A stretch of DNA of 64,000 nt from Mycolicibacterium hassiacum DSM 44199 (GTDB lineage Bacteria; Actinomycetota; Actinomycetes; Mycobacteriales; Mycobacteriaceae): positions 1,922,001 to 1,986,000 of the forward strand of contig NZ_LR026975.1 of the NCBI RefSeq assembly GCF_900603025.1, given 5' to 3'. Positions 11,517 to 20,553 of the stretch are shown one piece after another. Position 1 is the stretch's first letter. Each line of letters opens with the position of its first letter. The notes beneath the pieces are model-generated. The model saw nothing but the letters and a program-made list of their open reading frames with translations, had not been told where the DNA came from and searched no databases. Position numbers and translations under genes: made by a program.

Positions 11517-12437
11517 TCACGCGATGAACAAGCGATGCAGCTCGGTCAGCCACGGCACCGCGACCGCGACCGTCGGCACCACCAGTACCGCCGCGGCGGC
11601 CAGGTAGGCGCCCGCGGCCACCAGCGCGCTGTTGCCGCGTCCACCGAGTCGTCGCACGCGCAGCACGGTACCCAATCCGCTCGCGGACAGTGCGCCCGCG
11701 GGGGCGCAACCCGTGGCGCAGGTCACCAACGCGCGGGCCAGCGGGGTCGGCCCCGCGGCGCGCACCGCGGCGTCGTCGGCGAGCATCTCGACCAGCAGCC
11801 GTACCGCGTGCAGCGCGCTGGCGCTGCGCACCAGCCGCGGGAACGCGACGTAGACCGCGGTGAACATCTCCAGCACCAGATCGTGGCGGGCCCGCAGATG
11901 CGCCCGCTCGTGCGACAGGATCGCGGCCAGTTCGTCGTCGGCCAGCGACCGCAGCGCGCCCTGGCTGAGCACCACCCGGCTGCGCACCCCGGGCAGGCAG
12001 TAGGCCATCGGCTGGTCGACGTCGAGGATGCGCAGCCCGCTGCGCTGGGAGCGGCCCACCAGGTCGACCAGCATGCGGTGCTGCGCCCGGCGCCGCCGGG
12101 TGGCGATCGCGACCTGGAGCACCGCGATGATCAGGCGTGCGCCGATGATCAGGGTGACGGCCAGGACGAGGACATATGCGGTCCACAGCGGCCAGCCCAT
12201 GGTGTCGAGAGCCCCGGTGATCGAGGTGGTGGGCCGGCCGTCGGGGCCGGGCAGGAACAGCCGGCTGGCGATCGCGATGCCGGCCGAGAACGCCGACAGC
12301 ACGGCCGCGAGCGCGATGGCCTGCCAGAGCACGATCGCGGCCCGCGGTGCCCGCCACGGCCACTTGGCGCGAGCGAGCAGTGCCGGCACCGGCCCGGACA
12401 GCACCAGCGCCATGACGACGAAGGCCAGCGCGGACAC
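11517..12437 (-). CDS. M56-family membrane metalloprotease (BlaR1-like, Rv1845c)
   Basis: The 306-residue protein has hydrophobic segments near residues 3-22, 36-60 and 84-110 plus one near the C-terminus (about 272-292), and a zinc-protease motif HERAH at 176-180. It belongs to the BlaR1/MecR1 M56 peptidase group but has no penicillin-sensor domain, as in M. tuberculosis Rv1845c. It lies 15 bp downstream of blaI on the same strand. In the family such proteases cleave or trigger loss of the BlaI repressor when the envelope is challenged; the input signal here is unknown. Confidence 0.88.
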   Translation of the reverse strand: MSALAFVVMALVLSGPVPALLARAKWPWRAPRAAIVLWQAIALAAVLSAFSAGIAIASRLFLPGPDGRPTTSITGALDTMGWPLWTAYVLVLAVTLIIGARLIIAVLQVAIATRRRRAQHRMLVDLVGRSQRSGLRILDVDQPMAYCLPGVRSRVVLSQGALRSLADDELAAILSHERAHLRARHDLVLEMFTAVYVAFPRLVRSASALHAVRLLVEMLADDAAVRAAGPTPLARALVTCATGCAPAGALSASGLGTVLRVRRLGGRGNSALVAAGAYLAAAAVLVVPTVAVAVPWLTELHRLFIA

Positions 12438-12452
12438 GGCTGTAAGTGTCTC

Positions 12453-12896
12453 TCAGCCGGTGGTGGAACCGCTAGCAGGTTGGCTATGAGTTTTGTGCGG
12501 GGTCTTGTCGCCGGGGCGGTGTTTGTTCTCCAACTCGGCGAGCGCCCGGCGCAGGGCCTCGGCCTCGTCCGCCCCGACCCGCTCGACGAAGTGGACCAGG
12601 GCCGCCTCCCGGCTGCCCGAATCCGCCGCCTGATCCAGCGCGTCCACCATCAACCCGGCGACCAGTTCGTCGCGGCCGTGGGTGGGCGCGTACCGGTGCG
12701 CCCGATCGTCCCGGTGCTGCACGACGAGGTTCTTCTTGGCCAGGCGCTGCAGCACGGTCATGACGGTGGTGTAGGCCAGATCGCGTTGGGTCGAGAGCGC
12801 CTCGTGCACCTGGCGCACCGTCTGGGGCTCGTCCGCCGACCACAAGTGGTCCATCACGGCGCGTTCGAGATCCCCTAAACGCGTCAACTTGGCCAT
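12453..12896 (-). CDS. blaI: BlaI/MecI-family transcriptional repressor
   Basis: The 147-residue protein starts with the BlaI winged helix (LGDLERAVMDHLW through YTTVMTVLQRLAKKNLV, residues 5-55), followed by the dimerisation part and a short hydrophilic tail. M. tuberculosis BlaI (Rv1846c) represses blaC and its own operon and is released on beta-lactam exposure. Here it heads the blaI-M56 protease pair. Its promoter region on the minus strand shares the 12.9-13.1 kb gap with the divergent FhuF-like gene. A possible self-operator is listed separately. Confidence 0.94.
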   Translation of the reverse strand: MAKLTRLGDLERAVMDHLWSADEPQTVRQVHEALSTQRDLAYTTVMTVLQRLAKKNLVVQHRDDRAHRYAPTHGRDELVAGLMVDALDQAADSGSREAALVHFVERVGADEAEALRRALAELENKHRPGDKTPHKTHSQPASGSTTG

Positions 12897-12918
12897 GGTT
12901 AGTCAACTCCTCAGGGAC

Positions 12919-12948
12919 AGTAAGTCCAGCGTACTACGGGTTTACTAC
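12919..12948. promoter_or_regulatory. Candidate BlaI operator upstream of blaI
   Basis: Two TACTAC hexamers lie 11 bp apart (12932-12937 and 12943-12948), one helical turn, and an AGTA/TACT inverted pair (12919-12922, 12932-12935) sits beside them, 23-52 bp upstream of blaI. BlaI proteins are autoregulatory and bind short TAC/GTA-type dyads, so this is a plausible site, but it is not a perfect palindrome and is inferred from position. Confidence 0.35.
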
Positions 12949-13089
12949 CGGTCGTCGTATCGCGCACGCCGGGCGCCCGTACGGCCCGGAAGGGCGACGT
13001 CGGCGCGGTGTCCCGGCGGTGCTCACCGCCGGTCTCGAGTCCCCGATGTGAGTCGAGTCACAGGCCCTCGCCGCGCGACTGGCAGCGCC

Positions 13090-13108
13090 TATAGTAAGGC
13101 TAACCTAA
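13090..13108 (+). promoter_or_regulatory. IdeR-type iron box
   Basis: The 19-mer TATAGTAAGGCTAACCTAA matches the mycobacterial iron-box consensus TTAGGTTAGGCTAACCTAA at 15 of 19 positions, with the right half-site perfect. It ends 20 bp before the ATG of the FhuF-like gene, where bound Fe-IdeR would block transcription. Repression under iron sufficiency is therefore expected. Confidence 0.8.
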
Positions 13109-13128
13109 TTTCACACGGGGAGGTCTTC

Positions 13129-13992
13129 ATGACGGTTCTGACCGAGGACCCGCTCATCGCGAGCATGGTCATCCGGCGGCCGGTGCCGCTGCACGAATCG
13201 AGCCGCCGGCTGCGTGAACTGTCCCCCAACTCTCCGCGGGAATTCGGCGTCGCGGTGATGGGCGACCTGTCCCGGCGGCGCTGGTGGCCGCTGGCCGAGG
13301 CGGTGACCGGCAACCGGCTGGAGCTGATGTTCGCCCGGGCGGCGGAGGAGACCGAGAGCCGCACCGCGATCACTCAGCAGCTGGCCGCCACGCTGGCCCA
13401 CGTCGTGCTCGGCCGGGTGATCCCGTTGCTCGCCCTCGAGGGCAGGGCCTGGGACACCGGCCTGGAGAACCTGTGGGTGCACGTGGACTCGGAGGGCACC
13501 ATCGACTGGGTTGGGGTGGTGGACCCGACGCTGCGTGCGCTGCCCGACGACCCGTTCTTCTCCGGCCGGCGCGGCGTGCGGGTCGGCAATCCGGCCCGCG
13601 ACGGGATCGTGCCGCTGCCGAACGAGGCGGCGCTGACGACCTGGCTCGCCCACCGCAGCCATCGTGCCCTCGCGCCGCTGTTCGACCGGCTCGTCGTGGT
13701 GAGCGACGGCGCGCTGTCGACGGCCGCGATGTGGCACATTACCGGTGCGGCCGTGGTCGGCGCCGCCACCCAGGTGCCGATGCTGGCCGGGTCCAGCGAG
13801 GTGGTCAGCATGCGGCGGGCTCAGGCCGTGCTGGACGCGCTCACCGGATTCGGTTTGCCGGTGCGCGGTACCGGACGGCGGGAAGGTCTTGCCAGATTAG
13901 GCAAGCCTTGCCTATCCTTAACTTCGTCGTTGGGGACGACGCAGTTGGTCGGAAGCAGTTCCGACCAGCATCGGACCGTGCTGGCGTCCTGA
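13129..13992 (+). CDS. FhuF-like iron-acquisition protein behind an iron box
   Basis: The 287-residue protein resembles actinobacterial FhuF/siderophore ferric-reductase family members, for example the LALEGRAWDTGLENLWVHVD segment at about 101-120 followed by VVDPTLRALPDDP. Such proteins are thought to release iron from ferric siderophores in the cytosol. The ATG at 13129 is preceded by GGGGAGG; longer in-frame starts would place the iron box inside the gene. Odd points: the family's C-terminal C-C-x10-C-x2-C cluster for the [2Fe-2S] centre is missing, only one Cys is present near the end, and the last ~45 residues look unrelated and overlap a second iron-box-like palindrome. It may be a diverged or 3'-rearranged copy. 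It lies between blaI and the Rv1847 homologue, where M. tuberculosis has nothing. Confidence 0.65.
   Translation: MTVLTEDPLIASMVIRRPVPLHESSRRLRELSPNSPREFGVAVMGDLSRRRWWPLAEAVTGNRLELMFARAAEETESRTAITQQLAATLAHVVLGRVIPLLALEGRAWDTGLENLWVHVDSEGTIDWVGVVDPTLRALPDDPFFSGRRGVRVGNPARDGIVPLPNEAALTTWLAHRSHRALAPLFDRLVVVSDGALSTAAMWHITGAAVVGAATQVPMLAGSSEVVSMRRAQAVLDALTGFGLPVRGTGRREGLARLGKPCLSLTSSLGTTQLVGSSSDQHRTVLAS
13897..13915. promoter_or_regulatory. Iron-box-like palindrome inside the 3' end of a gene
   Basis: Positions 13898-13914 form a perfect 8+1+8 palindrome, TAGGCAAG-C-CTTGCCTA. The surrounding 19-mer matches the iron-box consensus at 13 of 19 positions and its TTAGGCAAG half-site is a common variant. 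It is within the last ~30 codons of the FhuF-like gene and no gene starts directly downstream before 14126. It may be a relic promoter or a roadblock site. Confidence 0.5.
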
Positions 13993-14020
13993 GGGCTGCA
14001 GTGACCCCCGGTCCACCGAA

Positions 14021-14053
14021 GGATGGGCCCCGCGCTCGGCGCGGGGCCCATCC
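14021..14053. terminator. Strong hairpin terminator
   Basis: A perfect 15-bp stem (14021-14035 with 14039-14053) closes a TCG loop 28 bp after the FhuF-like stop codon. There is no long T run, which is usual for mycobacterial terminators. It separates this gene from the thioesterase and urease genes. Confidence 0.75.
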
Positions 14054-14125
14054 GCATTTCCGGGGCACTCGCCGGGCAGCGGGGGCCGCATCGGCGCCGG
14101 CCGTCGCGGGGTGTAGAACATCGGG

Positions 14126-14551
14126 GTGAGTACCGATACCCCGCCCGCCGCCTCAGATCCGTCCGGACAGCTCGGCCTCGGCTTCGACGCGGTGCTCGGG
14201 CTGCGCTACCTCACCGCGACCCCCGACGGCGCCACCGCGCAGCTGGAGCTGCGCGAGGACCTGCACCAGCCGTACGGAATCGTGCACGGCGGGGTGTACT
14301 GCTCGATCATCGAGAGCGTGGCCAGCGTGTCGGCCGCGGTGTGGCTGGCCGAGAACGGCGGCGGCCGGGTGGTCGGGGTCAACAACAACACCGACTTCCT
14401 GCGGGCGATCTCGTCGGGCACGGTGACCGCGAGATCCGAACCCGTTCACCGCGGGCGCCGCCAGCAGCTGTGGCTGATCACCATCACCGACGAGCAGGAC
14501 CGGCTGGTGGCCCGCGGTCAGGTCCGGCTGCAGAACCTGCCGCCGGAGTGA
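14126..14551 (+). CDS. PaaI-type hotdog thioesterase (Rv1847-like)
   Basis: The 141-residue protein is a single hotdog domain with the PaaI/4-hydroxybenzoyl-CoA thioesterase core: the YGIVHGGVYCSIIESVAS helix (residues about 51-68), where the HGG and acidic residues form the active site, then VGVNNNTDFLRAISSGTVTA. It would hydrolyse an acyl- or aryl-CoA in the cytosol; the substrate is unknown. The GTG at 14126 (MSTDTPPA) fits the family length. It lies 77 bp upstream of ureA, the M. tuberculosis Rv1847-Rv1848 order, though no link to urea metabolism is evident. Confidence 0.85.
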   Translation: MSTDTPPAASDPSGQLGLGFDAVLGLRYLTATPDGATAQLELREDLHQPYGIVHGGVYCSIIESVASVSAAVWLAENGGGRVVGVNNNTDFLRAISSGTVTARSEPVHRGRRQQLWLITITDEQDRLVARGQVRLQNLPPE

Positions 14552-14628
14552 GCGTCGGCTGACCGGCCGGCGGCAGCGCCGACCGCGGCTGTCCTGCCGA
14601 TCGGCGCGGGTCGTGGCAGTATCCGCTC

Positions 14629-14931
14629 ATGCTGTTGACTCCGCACGAACAGGAACGGCTGCTGCTTTCCTACGCCGCCGAATTGGCCCGGCGCAGACGG
14701 GCTCGCGGCCTGCGGCTCAACCATCCCGAGGCCGTCGCGATCATCACCGATCACATCCTCGAGGGAGCCCGCGACGGCCGGACCGTCGCCGAACTGATGG
14801 CCAGTGGCCGCACCGTGCTCACCCGTGACGACGTGCTGCCCGGGGTGCCGGAGATGCTCACCGACGTGCAGGTGGAGGCCACCTTCCCGGACGGCACCAA
14901 GCTCGTCACCGTCCATCACCCGATCCCATGA
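14629..14931 (+). CDS. ureA: Urease subunit gamma
   Basis: The 100-residue product matches UreA in length and in its opening [20 protein letters not shown] and the helical core [25 protein letters not shown]. With UreB and UreC it forms the trimeric-of-trimers nickel enzyme that hydrolyses urea to ammonia and carbamate in the cytosol. It is the first gene of a compact ureABCFGD operon; ureB begins 13 bp after its stop. Confidence 0.97.
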   Translation: MLLTPHEQERLLLSYAAELARRRRARGLRLNHPEAVAIITDHILEGARDGRTVAELMASGRTVLTRDDVLPGVPEMLTDVQVEATFPDGTKLVTVHHPIP

Positions 14932-14944
14932 CCGAGGGGCTGCC

Positions 14945-15259
14945 GTGATCCCAGGTGAGATCCGTTACGCGGACGGGGATATCGAGATCAATCCCGGCCG
15001 CGAGCGCCGTGAGCTCGACATCGTCAACACCGGTGACCGCCCGATCCAGGTCGGCAGTCACGTGCACCTGCCGCAGGCCAACGGGGCCCTGCAGTTCGAC
15101 CGGGCCGCCGCCCACGGTTGTCGGCTCGACATCCCGGCCGGGACCGCGGTGCGTTTCGAACCCGGTGTATCACAACATGTCTCGATAGTCCCGCTGGCAG
15201 GCACCCGTGAGGTGCACGGGCTGAGCCTGCAACCACCCGGCCGATTGGACCCGTCATGA
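14945..15259 (+). CDS. ureB: Urease subunit beta
   Basis: The 104-residue product begins at a GTG ([20 protein letters not shown]) and contains the conserved [22 protein letters not shown] stretch and the C-terminal [10 protein letters not shown] region. The length equals that of other actinobacterial UreB proteins. An upstream ATG that overlaps the ureA stop runs into a stop codon after six codons, so GTG 14945 is the start. The stop overlaps the ureC ATG by 4 bp (ATGA), which suggests coupled translation and matched subunit amounts. Confidence 0.96.
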   Translation: MIPGEIRYADGDIEINPGRERRELDIVNTGDRPIQVGSHVHLPQANGALQFDRAAAHGCRLDIPAGTAVRFEPGVSQHVSIVPLAGTREVHGLSLQPPGRLDPS

Positions 15260-16989
15260 CCGCAATCTCCCGGCCGCGCTACGCGGCACTGTACGGACCG
15301 ACCGTCGGCGACCGGATCCGGCTGGCCGACACCGACCTGTTCATCGAGATCACCGAGGACCGCAGCGGCGGCGCCGAATCCGCCGGCGACGAGGCGGTTT
15401 TCGGCGGTGGCAAGGTGCTGCGCGAGTCGATGGGGCAGGGCCGCGCCACCCGCGCCGACGGCGCCCCCGACACCGTCATCACCGGTGCGGTGATCCTCGA
15501 CTACTGGGGAATCATCAAGGCCGACATCGGGATTCGCGACGGACGAATCGTCGCGATCGGCAAGGCCGGCAACCCCGACATCATGTCGGGCGTGCACCCG
15601 GACCTGGTGGTCGGCCCGTCGACCGAGATCATCGCCGGCAACGGCCGCGTCGTCACCGCGGGCGCCATCGACTGCCACGTGCACCTGATCTGCCCGCAGC
15701 TGCTGCCCGAGGCGCTGGGCAGCGGCATCACCACGATCATCGGCGGCGGCACCGGCCCCGCCGAGGGCACCAAGGCGACCACGGTCACCCCGGGCGCGTG
15801 GCATCTGGGCCGGATGCTCGAGGCGCTCGACGGCTGGCCGGTCAACGTCGCGCTGCTGGGCAAGGGCAACACGGTCAGCGCCGAGGGCCTGTGGGAACAG
15901 CTGCGCGGCGGGGCATCCGGCTTCAAGCTGCACGAGGACTGGGGATCCACCCCCGCGGCGATCGACGCCTGCCTGACCGTCGCGGCGGCGGCCGGGGTGC
16001 AGGTCGCGCTGCACTCCGACACCCTCAACGAGATGGGGTTCGTCGAGGACACCCTCGCCGCGATCAAGGGACGGGCGATCCACGCGTACCACACCGAGGG
16101 CGCCGGCGGCGGGCACGCACCCGACATCATCCGGGTGGCCGGCCAACCGAATGTGCTGCCCAGCTCCACCAACCCGACCCGCCCGCACACCGTCAACACG
16201 CTCGACGAGCACCTCGACATGCTGATGGTGTGCCACCACCTCAACCCGTCGGTGCCGGAGGACCTGGCGTTCGCCGAGAGCCGGATCCGCCCCTCGACGA
16301 TGGCCGCCGAGGACCTGCTGCACGACATCGGCGCCATCTCGATGATCGGCAGCGACTCGCAGGCCATGGGCCGCATCGGCGAGGTCGTCATCCGCACCTG
16401 GCAGACCGCGCACGTGATGAAGCGCCGCCGCGGCGCGCTGCCCGGCGACCGGTCCGGGGCCAACGAGTCCGACAACAACCGGGCCCGGCGCTATGTCGCC
16501 AAGTACACGATCTGCCCGGCCGTCACCCACGGCCTCGACCACGAGATCGGATCGGTGGAGGTGGGCAAGCTCGCCGACCTGGTGCTGTGGGAACCGGCGT
16601 TCTTCGGGGTGCGGCCGCAGCTGGTGCTCAAGGGCGGGATGATCGCCTGGGCGGCGATGGGCGATGCCAACGCGTCGATCCCGACTCCGCAGCCGGTGCT
16701 GTCACGGCCGATGTTCGGCGCCGCCCCGGCCGCCGCGGCCGCCACCTCGGTGCATTTCGTGTCCCCGCAGGCCGTCGAGGACAACCTCGCCGACCGGATC
16801 GCGGTCAACCGCCCCCTGGTCGCGGTGCGCGACGTCAGCGGTCTGGACAAGTCCGCGCTGCCGCTCAACGACGCGCTGCCGGAGATCGAGGTGGACCCCG
16901 ACACCTTCACCGTGCGCATCGACGGGCAGGTCTGGCAGGAGGAACCGGCCACCGAACTGCCGATGGCCCAACGCTATTTCCTGTTCTGA
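15256..16989 (+). CDS. ureC: Urease subunit alpha (catalytic)
   Basis: The 577-residue catalytic subunit carries the two-nickel active site. Visible ligands are His141 and His143 (DCHVH), the carbamylated Lys224 in [13 protein letters not shown], His residues in [11 protein letters not shown] and GGGHAPDI, and the flap His in the [20 protein letters not shown] loop. All expected residues are present and the length is normal, so the enzyme should be active once loaded with nickel by UreDFG. Asp-Cys replaces the commoner Asp-Thr just before the first His pair, next to the metal site but not a ligand. Confidence 0.98.
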   Translation: MTAISRPRYAALYGPTVGDRIRLADTDLFIEITEDRSGGAESAGDEAVFGGGKVLRESMGQGRATRADGAPDTVITGAVILDYWGIIKADIGIRDGRIVAIGKAGNPDIMSGVHPDLVVGPSTEIIAGNGRVVTAGAIDCHVHLICPQLLPEALGSGITTIIGGGTGPAEGTKATTVTPGAWHLGRMLEALDGWPVNVALLGKGNTVSAEGLWEQLRGGASGFKLHEDWGSTPAAIDACLTVAAAAGVQVALHSDTLNEMGFVEDTLAAIKGRAIHAYHTEGAGGGHAPDIIRVAGQPNVLPSSTNPTRPHTVNTLDEHLDMLMVCHHLNPSVPEDLAFAESRIRPSTMAAEDLLHDIGAISMIGSDSQAMGRIGEVVIRTWQTAHVMKRRRGALPGDRSGANESDNNRARRYVAKYTICPAVTHGLDHEIGSVEVGKLADLVLWEPAFFGVRPQLVLKGGMIAWAAMGDANASIPTPQPVLSRPMFGAAPAAAAATSVHFVSPQAVEDNLADRIAVNRPLVAVRDVSGLDKSALPLNDALPEIEVDPDTFTVRIDGQVWQEEPATELPMAQRYFLF

Positions 16990-16996
16990 GCCGCTC

Positions 16997-17629
16997 ATGA
17001 ACCTCGCGACGCTGCTGACCCTGTCCGACTCCCGGCTGCCCACCGGTGGGCATGTGCATTCCGGGGGAGTGGAGGAAGCGGTCGCCGAGGGCCTGGTGCA
17101 CGATCTCGACACGCTGCGGGCGTTCCTGCGCCGCCGGATCCGTACCGCGGGGCGGGTAGGCGGGTCGGTGGCCGCCGCGGTGCACACCGGCGCGTTGACC
17201 GTCGCGGCCGCAGACGCCGAAATGGACGCCCGCACACCGTCTCCCGCCGCCCGGCAGGCGTCGCGGGCGCAGGGCCGCGGCCTGCTGCGGCTGGCCCGGC
17301 GGGTCTGGCCGCAGCACACGTGGCATCCGCTCGGCGCCACACCGCATCTGCCGGTCGTGGCGGGGCGGGTCGGCGCGGTGGCCGGCCTGACGCCGGAGCA
17401 GACCGCGCTGTCGGTGGTGTACACCACGATGACCGGCTCCGCCTCGGCCGCCCAGCGGTTGCTCGCCCTCGACCCGGGCGACGTCGCCGCGATCACCGTC
17501 GAGCTGTCGGCGCTGTGCGACGAGACCGCCGCGCTGGCCACCGAGGAACTCGCCGACCTGTCCGACCCGTTGCTCGACGTGCTGGCCGAGCGACACAGCC
17601 GACGTGAACGCCCGCTGTTCGTCTCCTGA
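16997..17629 (+). CDS. ureF: Urease accessory protein UreF
   Basis: The 210-residue protein starts MNLATLLTLSDSRLPTGGHVHSGG, the UreF signature including SDSRLPTGG, and is all-helical to the end. UreF bridges UreD and UreG on apo-urease and works like a GTPase-activating gate during nickel insertion. The ATG at 16997 is 7 bp after the ureC stop, and 210 residues is the usual length. There is no ureE in the cluster, so UreG presumably carries nickel, as in other mycobacteria. Confidence 0.95.
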   Translation: MNLATLLTLSDSRLPTGGHVHSGGVEEAVAEGLVHDLDTLRAFLRRRIRTAGRVGGSVAAAVHTGALTVAAADAEMDARTPSPAARQASRAQGRGLLRLARRVWPQHTWHPLGATPHLPVVAGRVGAVAGLTPEQTALSVVYTTMTGSASAAQRLLALDPGDVAAITVELSALCDETAALATEELADLSDPLLDVLAERHSRRERPLFVS

Positions 17630-17650
17630 CACCTGAACGAAAGGACCGTC

Positions 17651-18325
17651 ATGCCACCGCATTACCTCGACGGTGAGCCGCACCGGCACACCGAGCGGCC
17701 GCGCCGCCGGCGCACACCGGGCGAACCGCTGCGCATCGGGGTCGGTGGCCCGGTCGGCTCGGGCAAGACCGCGCTGGTCGCCGCACTGTGCCGGCAGCTG
17801 CGCGACGAGCTGTCGGTCGCGGTGCTGACCAACGACATCTACACCACCGAGGACGCGGATTTCCTGCGCCGCCACGCGGTGCTGCCCGACGACCGGATCG
17901 CGGCGGTGCAGACCGGTGGCTGCCCGCACACCGCGATCCGCGACGACATCACCGCGAACCTGGACGCCATCGACGACCTGATCGCCGGCCACGACCGGCT
18001 GGACCTGATCCTGGTGGAGTCCGGCGGCGACAACCTGACCGCGACGTTCTCCTCGGGGCTGGTGGACGTGCAGATCTTCGTCATCGACGTGGCGGGCGGC
18101 GACAAGGTGCCGCGCAAGGGCGGTCCGGGCGTGACGACCTCGGATCTGTTGGTGATCAACAAGACCGACCTGGCCGACCGGGTGGGCGCCGACCTGGAGG
18201 TGATGCGCCGCGACGCGGCCGCGGTGCGCGGCGAGCGCCCGACCGTGTTCCTGTCGCTGACCGAGGATCCGGCGGCCACCCCGGTGCTGGCCTGGGTGCG
18301 CGAACAGCTCCGCGTCCCGGTCTGA
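17651..18325 (+). CDS. ureG: Urease accessory GTPase UreG
   Basis: This 224-residue SIMIBI-class GTPase delivers nickel to urease. It has the P-loop GPVGSGKT at residues 33-40, the nickel-binding Cys-Pro-His motif in [13 protein letters not shown], the ESGGDNL switch segment, and the NKTDLA guanine-specificity motif. The N-terminal extension has several His and Arg residues ([17 protein letters not shown]), perhaps a minor nickel-buffering tail in place of UreE. Its TGA overlaps the ureD ATG (ATGA). Confidence 0.97.
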   Translation: MPPHYLDGEPHRHTERPRRRRTPGEPLRIGVGGPVGSGKTALVAALCRQLRDELSVAVLTNDIYTTEDADFLRRHAVLPDDRIAAVQTGGCPHTAIRDDITANLDAIDDLIAGHDRLDLILVESGGDNLTATFSSGLVDVQIFVIDVAGGDKVPRKGGPGVTTSDLLVINKTDLADRVGADLEVMRRDAAAVRGERPTVFLSLTEDPAATPVLAWVREQLRVPV

Positions 18326-18951
18326 TGCGCACCGAGGTCCTCATCGCGGCACGGCCCGGCCGGCGTCCCCACATCGAGGCGAGCGGCGGGTTGGCCGTCC
18401 GCGAAACCCGGCCGGACACGGTTCATCTGGTCTCGACCGCGGCCACGCCGCTCGGCGGCGACACCGTGTGCCTGCGCGTCGTCGTGGAACCGGGGGCGTG
18501 CCTACGGATCCGCACCGTCGCCGCCTCCATCGCGCTGCCGGGGTCGAAAACGCTTGAGTCCCATGTGCTGTGGAACATCGAAACCCACGGCGAGTTGGAC
18601 GTCGACCCGTTGCCCACCATCGTGGCGGCCGGCTCCCGGCATATCACCGACACCCGGCTGAACCTGTCGGAATCGGCGAGAGTGCGGCTGCGCGAGCGGG
18701 TTCAGATCGGCAGAACCGGTGAGCGGCAGGGGTTCTGGTCCGGCTCGGTGCACGCCGACCTCGACGGAGCGCCGCTGCTGCGACATCGCACGGAGCTCGG
18801 CCCGGGTTCGGTGGCCGACGACGCTCTCGGCGCTCCGCTGGCGTGCGTCAGCGAGCTGCATTACCCGGACGCCGATGTGCCGACCGTCGGGATGCCGCTG
18901 GCGCTGGCCCGGGGCGGGTGTCTGGCGACCTGGCAGGGGGACCGGCTCTAG
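18325..18951 (+). CDS. ureD: Urease accessory protein UreD (UreH)
   Basis: The 208-residue protein begins [22 protein letters not shown] and contains the UreD segments STAATPLGGDTVCLRVVVEPGA and LPDPTIVAAG-like LPTIVAAGSRH. UreD scaffolds UreF and UreG on the urease apoenzyme and forms a nickel tunnel. The length equals that of M. tuberculosis UreD (Rv1853). The gene closes the operon and is convergent with ndh, whose stop is 15 bp away with no obvious hairpin between. Confidence 0.93.
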   Translation: MRTEVLIAARPGRRPHIEASGGLAVRETRPDTVHLVSTAATPLGGDTVCLRVVVEPGACLRIRTVAASIALPGSKTLESHVLWNIETHGELDVDPLPTIVAAGSRHITDTRLNLSESARVRLRERVQIGRTGERQGFWSGSVHADLDGAPLLRHRTELGPGSVADDALGAPLACVSELHYPDADVPTVGMPLALARGGCLATWQGDRL

Positions 18952-18966
18952 CGGCGCTCCCCGGCG

Positions 18967-20346
18967 TCAGACCGCGGCCTTGTCCTGCCGCTCCTTGAGC
19001 ATCGCGGCGATCTCCTGGAGCTCCTCGATGCGGGTGCGCGCGTAGGCCTGCTGCTCGGTGATGGTCAGGTTGCCGCGGTTGGTGGACAGGAAGGTCGCGG
19101 TCCACGAGATCAGCGTGGTCAGCTTGCGGCGGAAGCCGACCAGGTAGATCAGGTGCAGCAGCAGCCAGGCCAGCCAGGCGATGAAGCCACCGAACTCCAG
19201 CGGGCCGATCTTGGCGACCGCGGAGAACCGCGACACCGTCGCCATCGACCCCTTGTCGAAGTACTTGAACGGTTCCCGGTTCTTCGGGTCGGCGCCCTTG
19301 AGTTCGGCCTTGATCACCTTGGCCGCGTACCGGCCACCCTGGATCGCGCCCTGGGCCTGACCCGGAACGCCCTCGACCGCGGCCATGTCGCCGACCACGA
19401 ACACGTTGGGGTGGCCCGGAATGGTCAGGTCCGGCAACACCTTCACCCGGCCGGCCCGGTCGAGTTCGGCGCCGGACTGCTCGGCCAGGTCGCGGCCCAG
19501 CGGGCTGGCCTGCACACCGGCCGACCACACCTTGGTGGCCGACTCGATGCGCCGGAACGTACCGTCGGCGTCTTTGACGGTGATCCCGTTGCGGTCCACG
19601 TCGGTGACCATCGCGCCCAGCTGGATCTCCACGCCCATCTTCTCCAGCCGGGCCCGGGCCTTGTTGCCGAGCTTCTCACCGAACGGCGGCAGCACCGCCG
19701 GGGCGGCATCGAGCAGAATCACCCGCGCCTTGGTCGAATCGATCGAGCGGAACGCGCCTTTGAGCGTGTGATCGGCGAGTTCGGCGATCTGACCGGCCAT
19801 CTCGACACCGGTCGGGCCGGCACCGACCACCGTGAAGGTCAGCAGCTTCTCCCGGCGGGCCGGATCACTGGACCGTTCGGCCTGCTCGAATGCGGTGAGG
19901 ATGCGGGCGCGCAACTCGAGCGCGTCGTCGATGGTCTTCATCCCGGGCGCCCACTCGGCGAAATGGTCGTTGCCGAAATAGGACTGACCCGCGCCCGCCG
20001 CGACGATCAGCGTGTCGTACGGCGTGACGTAGGTGTGGCCGAGCAACTCCGAGCGCACGGTCTGGTTGGCCAGGTCGATGTGGGTGACGTTGCCCAGCAG
20101 GACCTGCACGTTCTTCTGCTTGCGCAGGATGATCCGCGTCGGCGGCGCGATCTCGCCGGACGAGATGATGCCGGTGGCCACCTGGTACAGCAGCGGCTGG
20201 AACAGGTGATGGGTGGTCTTGGCGATCAGCTTGATGTCGACGTCGGCGCGTTTGAGAGCCTTCGCAGCGTTCAGACCACCGAAACCCGACCCGATGATCA
20301 CGACTTTATGACGGTCGGACGCAGTGGCTCCGGGATGGCTCATCAA
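18967..20346 (-). CDS. ndh: Type II NADH:quinone dehydrogenase
   Basis: The 459-residue non-proton-pumping dehydrogenase feeds NADH electrons to menaquinone at the inner face of the membrane. It has the FAD dinucleotide motif VVIIGSGFGGLNAAKAL (residues about 15-31), the NADH motif VVGAGPTGVEMAGQIAEL (about 173-190), the conserved VFVVGDMAA segment near 315, and a C-terminal amphipathic and hydrophobic anchor around LAWLLLHLIYLVGF. It corresponds to Rv1854c Ndh, an essential respiratory enzyme in M. tuberculosis and a target of several inhibitors. Confidence 0.96.
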   Translation of the reverse strand: MMSHPGATASDRHKVVIIGSGFGGLNAAKALKRADVDIKLIAKTTHHLFQPLLYQVATGIISSGEIAPPTRIILRKQKNVQVLLGNVTHIDLANQTVRSELLGHTYVTPYDTLIVAAGAGQSYFGNDHFAEWAPGMKTIDDALELRARILTAFEQAERSSDPARREKLLTFTVVGAGPTGVEMAGQIAELADHTLKGAFRSIDSTKARVILLDAAPAVLPPFGEKLGNKARARLEKMGVEIQLGAMVTDVDRNGITVKDADGTFRRIESATKVWSAGVQASPLGRDLAEQSGAELDRAGRVKVLPDLTIPGHPNVFVVGDMAAVEGVPGQAQGAIQGGRYAAKVIKAELKGADPKNREPFKYFDKGSMATVSRFSAVAKIGPLEFGGFIAWLAWLLLHLIYLVGFRRKLTTLISWTATFLSTNRGNLTITEQQAYARTRIEELQEIAAMLKERQDKAAV

Positions 20347-20553
20347 CGGGCTCCTCGACGGTGCTTCACGTGCGGTCTTTACCCGCTACGGTAGTCGCCT
20401 CAACCATGGATCACCTCATCGGGCCGCTGTGTTTTTTCCCACGTCTGTTGCGTTATCCAAGTAACTAGCGATAATGCCCGGCGCCGCAGCTTACCGGTCA
20501 CCGGTGCGACGCTCACGGCCGCACCGGTGACCGGTTGATCGAGGTGGCGTAGA

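Noticed and set aside
12889..13128. Extended N-terminus for the FhuF-like protein starting near 12889
   Set aside because: It would overlap the blaI start and place the iron box inside the gene; its residues are Arg-rich and unlike any family member.
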